Shown piece after piece: positions 45,993 to 55,478 of a stretch of 64,000 nt of DNA; positions within the stretch are counted from its first letter, which is position 1, and each line of letters starts with the position of its first letter. The position numbers and the translations under genes were made by a program. The DNA comes from Rugalucina vietnamica. Lineage: Eukaryota; Mollusca; Bivalvia; Lucinida; Lucinidae. The notes under the pieces are model-generated. The model did not search any database, was not told the DNA's origin, and saw only the letters and a list, made by a program, of their open reading frames with translations. The DNA is taken from positions 30,529,778 to 30,593,777 of the forward strand of contig OZ024876.1 in NCBI GenBank assembly GCA_964017185.1, written 5' to 3'.

Positions 45993-46330
45993 GAGTGTGG
46001 TGGCTTAGTGGTAGTGGTAGTGTGTTGGAATCCAGGGGCCAGTTGCTCAAAATTAATGTCGTTAGTTAACGATTCGTTAAAAAAAATTCAAACATGAATA
46101 TTACAAATACACTGTTATTTTTTGTTGATAAAATGTGAGAATCCTTTGCACTGCAAAGGATTCTCACATTTTATCAACAAAAAATAACCGTGTATTTGCT
46201 TATATAGTCGGCATTAACAACGATTTGAGGTCCTAATGATGACGTTAAGCTAACAAAGTTTTGCACAACTTGGCCCAGATAAAGATGTCCTGGGTTCATT
46301 GGCCGCCAATAATTTTTTACAAAGCCCAGC
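45993..46330 (+). mobile_element. SINE interrupted by an F7 MITE
   Basis: GTGGTGGCTTAGTGGTAGTG (A-box region) before the insertion at 46036 and TGTCCTGGGTTCATTGGCCG (B-box region) after 46277. Confidence 0.55.
46036..46277. mobile_element. F7 MITE copy nested in a SINE
   Basis: GGGCCAGTTGCTCAAAA to TTTTGCACAACTTGGCCC; the same internal hairpin as 45762-45971, 65 bp away. Confidence 0.8.
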
Positions 46331-46883
46331 ATGCTAGAAGTAGATACATGTACCACCTAACAGGTGTTTAGGCAGAATTCCAAAAAAAAAAAATAGCACC
46401 AATCAGGTTTCTGCTAAAACAAGTAGCGTGAGGCGGCCAGTGATCGATCAGGGACCAGTGATTGATCAACTAGTGATTATCGGCTATTAATTCTCAAAGG
46501 ATACCTGAAGTAAATCTTATGCTAGTCTCAACTTAAAGAGCATTATATTACCTTACAAACGCTGATTTAGATTTATTTTGGAAAGCTTTCTATCTTGGAT
46601 TTTCTTGCACTTTACGAAGAGGGGGTCTTTGTTGTACTGCTTAAAAGCAGTGATTGTTCAATGAATTCTTCAAGATGAATCAACTTGCATTCGTTCCGAC
46701 TGGCTAATCTTTTCAACTTTACTGCATACTATTAAAACAAATCTGATCCACATTCCAAATTATATAGGATAACGCTGCGATTAATGGACAAATTTCTGTG
46801 ATTTTCGGGCTATTTTTTCAACAGTTTTCCATTGTTTCTATGGGCGTTTATGCTTTTTGACCACCTCATTTCGCTGCTTTATT
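46278..46883. other. Intergenic, nothing firm
   Basis: 46437-46480 has CCAGTGATCGATCAGGG, whose inverse occurs at 48668-48700, so F2 at 46884-48558 may lie inside a larger inverted-repeat unit. Confidence 0.4.
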
Positions 46884-48558
46884 AGCTCACCTGAGCCGAA
46901 GGCTCACAAGGTGAGCTTATAGGATGGCCATGATCCGGCGTCCGTCCGTCGTCCGTCCGTCGTCGTCGTCGTCGTCCACAATTTCAAAGATCTTCTTCTC
47001 TGAAACCGCTTGGCCGATCTAGTTGAAATTTTATGTGGAGCCTCCTTGGGTAGTGGCATTTCAAGTTTGATCGCGAAATTCAGGTCACATGACCAAGATG
47101 GCCGCCACGCCCATATATGTTAAAAACCCTTCAAAAATCTTCTTCTCCAGAACCGGTGGGCCGATTTTCATGAAACTTTGTATGTAGCATCAGGGACTTC
47201 AGCCCATCATAGTTTGATAAAATGATGACCCTTGGATGACCTTGACCTATTTTAAGGCAAGGTCAAATTTGGAAACATAGGCTTTTACATGGGAAAAAGT
47301 GAAAACTATGGATTTTTTGAAAACTATTGCAGCCTGAGGCCTGAAAAGTGGTAAATGCAAACAACTAATGGAGTAAATGAAGGTATGTGATTAATTTAGG
47401 TCAAGGTCATCTCTTGACCTTGGCCAGTCTGTCGTCCATTCACACTTTTCAAAGATCTTCTTCTCTGAAACTGCTGGGCCAATCAAAGTGAAATTTTATG
47501 TGGAGCATCCATGGGTAGGGTGAACGAAAGTTTGATTGTGAAATCCAGGTCACATGACCAAGATGGCTGCCACGCCCATATATGGTAAAAACCACTCAAA
47601 AATCTTCTTCTCCAGAACCGGCAGGCCGATTGACATGAAACTTGGTATGTAGCATTTGGGACTCCAGCCCATCATAGTTTGATAAAATGATGACCCTAGG
47701 ATGACCTTGACCTAATTTACGGCAAGGTCAATTTTGGAAACATAGGCTTTAACATGGGAAAAAGTGAAAACTATGGATTTTTTGAAAACTATTGCAGCCT
47801 GATGCCTGAAAAGTGGTAGATGCAAACAACTAATGGAGTAAATGAAGGTTTGTGATTAATGTAGGTCAAGGTCATCTCTTGACCTTGGCCAGTCTGTCGT
47901 CCATACACACTTTTCAAAGATCTTCTTCTCTGAAACTGCTGGGCCAATCAAAGTGAAATTTTATGTGGAGCATCCATGGGTAGGGGAGACAAAAGTTTAA
48001 TCGCCAAATCCAGTTCACATGACCAAGATGACTGCCACGCCCATATATGGTAAAAACCACTCAAAAATCTTCTTCTCCAGAACCGGTTGGCCGATTTCCA
48101 CGAAACTTGGTATGTAGCATCGGGGACTTCAGCCCATCATAGTTTGATAAAATGATGACCCTTGGATGACCTTGACCTATTTTACGGCAAGGTCAATTTT
48201 GGAAACATAGGCTTTTACATACAATGGATATTTTGGAAACTGTTGCAGTCTGAGACCTGGAAGTTGCTAGATGCAGACAACCAATGGAGTCAATGAAGGT
48301 AAGTAATTAATGAAGGCCAAGGTCATTTCTTGACCTTGACCCAAAGTCATTTAAATATCAAAATTAAAATTGTGGTTTTCTCATAAATCACTGGGTTTGG
48401 AAACTATTGCAGCCTGAGACCTGAAACTTTGCAGATGCAGACAACTTATGAATTCAATAAAGGCATGTGAGTATTCAAGGTCAAGGTCATTTCATGATGA
48501 CTTAATACTGCAGGATCAGGCTTCAGGTGAGCGTTCTAAGGACCAATGGTCCTCTGGT
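46884..48558 (+). mobile_element. Long F2 element
   Basis: Left AGCTCACCTGAGCCGAAGGC, right GGACCAATGGTCCTCTGG. Three ~467-bp units start near 46979, 47446 and 47911, very similar to those at 33731-36320. Confidence 0.85.
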
Positions 48559-48639
48559 TTCTTTTAACTCACTGAAAATTTCCAAACTGTGTTTCATGGC
48601 TAGAGGTAAACAATAATCATTCTTTCTAAAAATGTACGT

Positions 48640-48815
48640 ACCTTCAAAGTTAGCCGCGGTTTCCGAGAGATCGATCACTGGTCCACCTGACCCTGATTCA
48701 CGCTGTATGATGGTGGGTGTGTTAAAATGACGTCACTGAGAATGTGACGTGATGACATCATAAACTAACATATTGGAAAACATGGCGAAGGTTCAAGCTT
48801 GCATATGGTATGTAC
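48640..48815. promoter_or_regulatory. Candidate CRE-containing promoter with divergent donor-like sites
   Basis: A perfect TGACGTCA at 48728-48735 with TGACGTGATGACATCA close by. Downstream on the + strand ATGGCGAAG (48782) leads after 26 bases to ATATG|GTATGT; on the - strand CTTTGAAG|GTACGT occurs near 48645. No downstream exon was identified on either strand. Confidence 0.25.
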
Positions 48816-49377
48816 ACATGCATTCTCCACTGCATGTCTGATCCGCAAATTTATCAAACATGGCTATTTTTGATCGATCACTGGTCTCTTTACGCTACAT
48901 GTACCCTCATTTTAAAAATGCACAAAAATTTACAAATGTTTGGGGCACACCTTTATCGTTTTTATCTCTGCTTTGCAGCATCAGTGCTTGGCTTTAGATT
49001 TAAAGTAGCACATTTTCCAGTTTTTGCTAAAATTGCAGCAGGTCTTAGTGGTTTTAGTTTGAATGTTTGAGAGCAGAGATAGATGTATGTGTTACAATTC
49101 TGAAAGGGGCTTATGGCTTATGGAGGGAAACTGACATGGGGCTTTACGTCACATCAACATAAGTAAACTAAGGTCATTGGCTGAATTTGACATTGCTCCG
49201 CCCAGAGGTGTGGCCTATATCATGTGACATGTTTTACATTGAGAAAAGAAGAACATGGATAAAGACAATAATTATTTCATCTTAGGTCATTGCAGTAAAA
49301 AAAAGTAAATATACAGGTTTAATGACCAGATGTGATTCATATTCTTGCTCTGCATCTCATCAAAGTCCAGGACAAAT
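48816..49377. other. Intergenic, nothing recognised
   Basis: An 86-residue open frame (48810-49070) has no recognisable similarity. Confidence 0.4.
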
Positions 49378-49611
49378 GAGCAGCATCATGAGAAAACGGA
49401 TTTTTGCCAATGCGAAAACAAAGGTGCAGATCAGCTTCACAGTAACTGCAAAGCTAATCAGCGCCTTTGTTTTCACTACACAGATAGTACAATTTCTCTT
49501 ATTCTTAAATCTGAAATTTCAAGCTTCTAGCCTGTTTCTGTGACTGTACAGGTCGGTTTGTGTCAGACCTGGTCGGAAACCCCGAAGACAGGTTTTCTAG
49601 CGTCGCAGCTC
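49378..49611 (+). mobile_element. F1 MITE copy with AAAT target duplication
   Basis: Full-length forward copy of the GAAGAC subtype. Confidence 0.87.
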
Positions 49612-49743
49612 AAATAATGATTAATCTGACTCTCAATTTATAAATATGAGATTATTGCAACAAATATTGATAACATCCTGTATTTTTGTCACAAATTTAG
49701 TGGCCAATGTACATACAGACTGACAGATGGGATGGCATTTGAT

Positions 49744-49972
49744 CAATTGACTCCTCCGCCAGCAAGGTATAGCCTATAGCCACGCCCACCCCTATTTCAT
49801 TAGACAAACATTCTGTTTTTGCACCTATATTTACCTGTAAAAAGCATGTGTTGGTTTGTTTGTCTAACCCACGTGTTGTCTAACCGTCACTGACCGTTAG
49901 CTAATGTGCAGATTTGAATGGTCAATATAAAATGAATATTAATGATGGGTGGTTTGACGGAGGACTCAATTG
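49744..49972. mobile_element. Small inverted-repeat element, singleton
   Basis: CAATTGACTCCTCCG at the left faces CGGAGGACTCAATTG at the right; 229 bp, non-coding. The rest of 49612-50222 is unassigned. Confidence 0.65.
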
Positions 49973-50222
49973 TGTTTTCTTGTGAGGTGGTTCATTTGGC
50001 ACCTATTTACTGGATGATAAATAGATAAAAAACAAATATGTCATTTTATCCTTATTTTTTTTCTACAAAGATTGAGCTTTTTATGAATCTAGTGAATGAA
50101 TACAAAATGGCATGTACAAATATAAAAGAATGTATCAAAACTATCATGAAAGCCTTCAAAGTGTATACATATTTGTGAGACCTAGATTGTAAGATGAGAA
50201 ATTTTCACAATGACAATGATTT

Positions 50223-50459
50223 GAGCCGCGACGCGAGAAAACCAACAATGTGGTTTCCGACCAGGTCTGACACAAACCGGCCTGTACAACAGCTATAGAA
50301 GCAGGCTAGAAGCTTGAAATTTTAGAGTTAAGTAGAGGAGGAATTGTACTATCCGAGTTGCGAAAACAAAGGCGCTGATTAGCTTCGCAGTTACTGCGAA
50401 GCTGATCTGCGCCATTGTTTTCGCATAGGCAAAAGTCCGGTTTTCTCACGACGCGGCTC
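50223..50459 (-). mobile_element. F1 MITE copy with ATTT target duplication
   Basis: Full-length reverse copy, TTCGC hairpin with one mismatch (GATTAGC). Confidence 0.88.
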
Positions 50460-50758
50460 ATTTTATTTGCATTGAAACACATCCACAGTGAATGGTAATG
50501 GCAAACATAACCATATTCCTTCTAATTATCGAAAATGCTCCTATAAGCACACATCTAATTCTTACTTGAAATTTCACCAATTGTTTTAATTAGCACACTG
50601 AGGGACATACTAAGCCAGTCATTTATGCTGCTAAAAAATGCTAAAAAAATTGAAATTTTGAAAACTTATCTGACATAAAAAAAATTAAGACTTCACAGAC
50701 TAACAACCATCTTGTAACAATTAACCTAGTATACTGATCAGCCTTTATTATTTAAAAT

Positions 50759-50991
50759 GAGCTGCCACATAAGAAAACCAACAGCATGCATAGGCAAAAA
50801 CAAAGGAGCAGATCAGCTGTGCAGTAACTGCACAGCTGATCAGCTTCTTTGTTTTCGCTGCACAGATAGTGCATTAGATCTGAAATTTCAAGCTTCAAGC
50901 CTGCTTCTAAAAGCTTTCTATGACTGTACAGACTGGTTTGTATCGCACCTGATTTGAAATCTAAATTGTTGGTTTTCTTATGCCAAGTCTC
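50759..50991 (+). mobile_element. F1 MITE copy with AAAT target duplication
   Basis: Full-length forward copy, perfect TGTGCAGTAACTGCACA hairpin. 50460-50758 is unassigned. Confidence 0.87.
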
Positions 50992-51036
50992 AAATAATAA
51001 AAGCCTAAAACAAATAAGGGTCAACGAGACCAAAAC

Positions 51037-51086
51037 CTATTACCATGACAAAAACCTATTGCCATGACAACAACCTATTACCATGA
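51037..51086. repeat. Three ~19-bp tandem units
   Basis: AACCTATTACCATGACA, AACCTATTGCCATGACA, AACCTATTACCATGAAG. Confidence 0.85.
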
Positions 51087-51299
51087 AGTACTGTTGACTT
51101 GAAGTCATTTTTGTGATGTGATAGGATGTTTGATAACATTATTTTTTTCCTCAGGAGATGTCATCAAACAAAAGCTGAAGTATAGGGCGTTATGCCTATG
51201 AATTATAACAGAAACTTGAATAATTATCACAGTAATGAGAAGCCAACATGATTCACTAGTATTAAAACGTATCTGTATAACTGTACAAAACAAAAACAG

Positions 51300-53560
51300 G
51301 TATAACAAGAATTGACAATAAGCAAGGCTAAGTTCTCTTAGAAGTCATTTTGTCAAAAATTATTTTTTTGCAATAAAATTTCTTCATGCAAATGTCCAAT
51401 GGGTGTACATCATGTAGGCACGATATGAAATTGTTTCATCAAAAACTGTGGTAGGAGTTGATCGGCCCGTGAATGCCCTTACCTGTACACAAAAAGAGGA
51501 AAAATTGTCTAAGTTCTCTTAGAAGTCATTTTGTCAAAAATTATTTTTTTGCAATAAAATTTCTTCATGCAAATGTCCAATGGGTGTACATCATGTAGGC
51601 ACGATATGAAATTGTTTCATCAAAAACTGTGGTAGGAGTTGATCGGCCCGTGAATGCCCTTACCTGTACACAAAAAGAGGAAAAATTGTCTAAGTTCTCT
51701 TAGAAGTCATTTTGTCAAAAATTATTTTTTTGCAATAAAATTTCTTCATGCAAATGTCCAATGGGTGTACATCATGTAGGCACGATATGAAATTGTTTCA
51801 TCAAAAACTGTGGTAGGAGTTGATCGGCCCGTGAATGCCCTTACCTGTACACAAAAAGAGGAAAAATTGTCTAAGTTCTCTTAGAAGTCATTTTGTCAAA
51901 AATTATTTTTTTGCAATAAAATTTCTTCATGCAAATGTCCAATGGGTGTACATCATGTAGGCACGATATGAAATTGTTTCATCAAAAACTGTGGTAGGAG
52001 TTGATCGGCCCGTGAATGCCCTTACCTGTACACAAAAAGAGGAAAAATTGTCTAAGTTCTCTTAGAAGTCATTTTGTCAAAAAATATTTTTTCGCAATAA
52101 AATTTCTTCATGCAAATGTCCAATGGGTGTACAGCGTGAAGGCACAATATGAAATTGTTCAATCAAAAACTGTGGTAGGAGTTGATCGGCCCATGAATGC
52201 CCTTACCTGTAAAAAAAAAAAAAAAAAAAAAATTGTCTAAGTTCTCTTAGATGTCATTTTGTCAAAAATTATTTTTTTGCAATAATATTTCTTCATGCAA
52301 ATGTCCAATGGGTGTACATTATGTAGGCATAATATCAAAAAAATCTAAGAAAAACTGTGGTAGGAGTTGAGCGGCCCATATCTGCACACCTTAGAATAAA
52401 TGTTGAAAACTTGCACAAAAAATTGTCTAAGTTCAAACAGCTGAAATTTTGTCAAAAATATTTTTTTTCAAAATAATATTTCTTCATGCACATGTCCAGT
52501 GTGTCTGTATTGTGAAGGCAAAGTATCAAATAGCTCCAGCAAAAACTGTGGTAGGAGTTGATCGGCCGGTATAGGCACTACCATGGAACCCATGTTGGAA
52601 ACAATGCACAAAAATTGTCTAAGTTCACAAAGCTGCAAATTTGTTAAAAATTATTTTTCCAAAATAATATTTCTTCATGCACATGTCCAGTGTGTCTGTA
52701 TCGTGATGGCAAAGTATCAAATTGCTCCAGCAAAAACTGTGGTAGGAGTTGATCGGCCCGTATAGGCACTACCATAGAACCCATGTTGGAAACAATGCAC
52801 AAAAATTGTCTAAGTTCACAAAGCTGCAAATTTGTTAAAAATTATTTTTCCAAAATAATATTTCTTCATGCACATGTCCAGTGTGTCTGTATAGTGATGG
52901 CAAAGTATCAAATGGCTCCAGCAAAAACTGTGGTAGGAGTTGATCGGCCCGTATAGCCACTACCATAGCACATGCACATCCCCTAATAGAAAATGCTCAT
53001 GAAAAATTGTCTATGTTCTCTCAGTTGTAATTTTGTCAAAAATTATTTTTTCACTATCAAACTACTTCATGCAAATGTCAAACATGTCACCATTGTATTG
53101 GTAAAGTTTCAGAGTTATTCATGGAAAACTGTGGTAGGAGTTGATCGGCCCATGAAGGCATTATACATGTGCATATAAACACAGCCATTAAGAATTACAA
53201 AGGGAAATAATTCTCACAGAACTGGCCCCTAGCCCCTTATGTTTTATCATAATATTTGCCCCATCAATATGTATGTGTGTGCAAGGTTTCATGAAATTCC
53301 CGCTAAGGGGCTTCAAGATATTAAAGAATATGCATATAAACACAGCCATTAAGAATTACAAAGGGAAATAACTCTCACAGAACTGGCCCCTAGCCCCTTA
53401 TATTTTACCATAATACTTGCCTCATCAATATGTATGTGTGTGCAAAGTTTCATGAAATTCCGGCTAAGGGGCTTCAAGATATTAAGGAAACAAAGTGTTA
53501 CGGACGGACAACGTGAAAACAGTATACCCCCCTTATAACTTCGTTATAGCGGGGGGTATA
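51300..53560. mobile_element. Repeat-bearing element, ten ~181-bp units
   Basis: Units begin near CTAAGTTCTCTTAGAAG at 51328, 51509, 51690, 51871 and 52052, then more diverged ones to about 53170, each with AACTGTGGTAGGAGTTGATC. The first four look identical. A ~160-bp tandem pair follows (53171-53488). The right end is a hairpin TATACCCCCCTTATAAC with GTTATAGCGGGGGGTATA. The left end is uncertain. Confidence 0.75.
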
Positions 53561-53589
53561 AAAACAAAACTAACGTCTAAACGAAATAT

Positions 53590-53779
53590 GAGCCGCATCG
53601 TCAGAAAATTGGATTATTGCCTTTGCGAAAACAAAGGCGCAGATCAGACAGATAATACAATTCCTCTTCTTCCTAAATCCAAAATTTCAAGCTTCTGGCC
53701 TTTTTCTGAGACTGTACAGACTGATTTGTGTCAGACCTGGTCAAGAATCCTGAAGACCTGTTTTCTTGCGTCGTGGCTC
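53590..53779 (+). mobile_element. Internally deleted F1 MITE
   Basis: GAGCCGCATCGTCAG to GCGTCGTGGCTC; hairpin right arm deleted (GCGCAGATCAGACAGATAAT). Confidence 0.83.
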
Positions 53780-53879
53780 ATACGCAGGTCTGACTATGTC
53801 ACGCAAGGTACTGCATGACAAAACATGTTCTATGAGATTGTGACCCAATGCATGATAAGCACTGCTTATGAGCCACCGC

Positions 53880-54093
53880 ATGGGAAAACCAAAAATCTGC
53901 ATAGACAAAAACAAAGACGCTGATCAGCTTCGCAGAACTGCGAAGCTGATCAGCGCCTTTGTTTTCGCAACACAGATAGTACTTTCCAAATCCAAAATTT
54001 CCAGCTTCAAACCATCTTCTGTGAATGTACAGGCTAGTTTGTGTCAGACCCGGTCGGAACACCCAAATTGTTGGTTTTCTCATGCACAGGCTC
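53880..54093 (+). mobile_element. F1 MITE copy with TTAT target duplication
   Basis: Full-length forward copy with a perfect hairpin, ends GAGCCACCGCATGGG and ATGCACAGGCTC. Confidence 0.87.
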
Positions 54094-54261
54094 TTATCAT
54101 TTTGGCCTATGAAAAGTAGTAGGAAAGCCCTATTCTGTTACTATACATGTATAAATTTCATGTTTGTGAATGGTCTTGAAATTTGAGGGAATTACTAGAT
54201 TTATGCCAAAGACAAAAGGGCTGAACTGCTGTCTGACTAATTTGTGTGTTTGTTTTTCCGC

Positions 54262-54776
54262 TTGGTTGCCAAAAAAGCCAGTTTACTCATGATGCAGCGC
54301 AAACAGTTTTGAGTCTTTGTTATTGCGCTTAGTTGCCAAAAAATGTCAGTTTATTCATGATGCAGCGCAAACAGTTTTGAGTCTTTGTTATTGCGCTTGG
54401 TTGCCAAAAAATGTCAGTTTATTCATGATGCAGCGCAAACAGTTTTGAGTCTTTGTTATTGCGCTTGGTTGCCAAAAAATGTCAGTTTATTCATGATGCA
54501 GCGCAAACAGTTTTGAGTCTTTGTTATTGCGCTTGGTTGCCAAAAAATGTCAGTTTATTCATGATGCAGCGCAAACAGTTTTGAGTCTTTGTTATTGCCC
54601 TTGGTTGCCAAAAAATGTCAGTTTATTCATGATGCAGCGCAAACAGTTTTGAGTCTTTGTTATTGCCCTTGGTTGCCAAAAAATGTCAGTTTATTCATGA
54701 TGCAGCGCAAACAGTTTTGAGTCTTTGTTATTGCGCTTGGTTGCCGAAAATGCCAGTTTATTCATGATGCAGTGCA
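54262..54776. repeat. 68-bp minisatellite, 8 copies
   Basis: Phase marks TGCAGCGCAA at 54293, 54361, 54429, 54497, 54565, 54633 and 54701, with a last diverged copy. Inner copies are almost identical. Each copy has TTTATTCATGATG, that is CATCATGAATAAA on the minus strand. Confidence 0.92.
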
Positions 54777-54833
54777 AAAAGCTTAATGTTACATGATGAA
54801 TATTAAAATAACAATATAAAACCTATTTACAAA

Positions 54834-55005
54834 TGAACTGCATAAATGCAAAAGCAAAAGCGCAGATCAGGTATGCCGATAGTACATTAATTCCTCTTCT
54901 TATCAAATCCCAAATTTCAATTGTCTAGCCTTCTGTGATTGTACAGGCAGGTTTGTATCCCAACTGCTTGGAAACCCCAAAAACCTGTTTTCTTCAGTCA
55001 CAGCT
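54834..55005 (+). mobile_element. Degenerate F1 MITE
   Basis: GCAAAAGCGCAGATCAGG, CGATAGTACATTAATTCCTC, ACCTGTTTTCTTCAGTCACA; hairpin lost. Confidence 0.7.
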
Positions 55006-55013
55006 AACATTAT

Positions 55014-55245
55014 GAGCCACCTCATGGGAAAACCAACAATCTGCATAGGCGAAAACAGACGCAGATCAGCTTCGCGGTAACCGCGAAGCTGATCAGCGCC
55101 TTTGTTTTCGCTACCCGGATAGTACAATTCCTCTTCTACTGAAATCCAAAATTCCAAGCTTCTAGCTCTTTTCTGTGCTTGTACAGGCCGGTTTGTATCC
55201 CAACTGCTCGGAAACCACATTGTTGGATTTCCCACGAGGCGGCTC
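55014..55245 (+). mobile_element. F1 MITE copy next to C19orf12-like stop codon
   Basis: Full-length forward copy flanked by ATTAT on both sides with a perfect TTCGCGGTAACCGCGAA hairpin. The 3' UTR of the minus-strand gene must run through it or be very short. Confidence 0.88.
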
Positions 55246-55257
55246 ATTATGATGGAA

Positions 55258-55478
55258 TCATCCTCCAGCCTTGTTGTTTGCAAATTGCCGTACAACATTC
55301 AGCAACAACTCTCGATGAACCTGAGATCCAATAAACGCAGTCAGCGCCTCTAATGTGGTGCTGCCTACTAGTTCCTGTACTTTCTTCACAAGTTCTTGTT
55401 TTTCAGCATCAGTGAGATTTTTCAATACTGTCAACATGGAGCTGTATTCATCTGATTTACAGTAGCCAATCACTGAAC
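55258..55478 (-). CDS. C19orf12: C19orf12-like exon 3, C-terminal helical region and stop
   Basis: Begins GSVIGYCKSDEYSSMLTVLK and ends NNKAGG with a TGA stop at 55260-55258. Acceptor TTCTTACAG on the minus strand. The acceptor and first bases are tandemly duplicated upstream (55453-55653). An F1 MITE ends at 55245, only about 12 bp beyond the stop. Confidence 0.85.

Noticed and set aside
54262..54776. CRISPR array
   Set aside because: Units are contiguous 68-bp repeats with no unique spacers, and the genome is eukaryotic.
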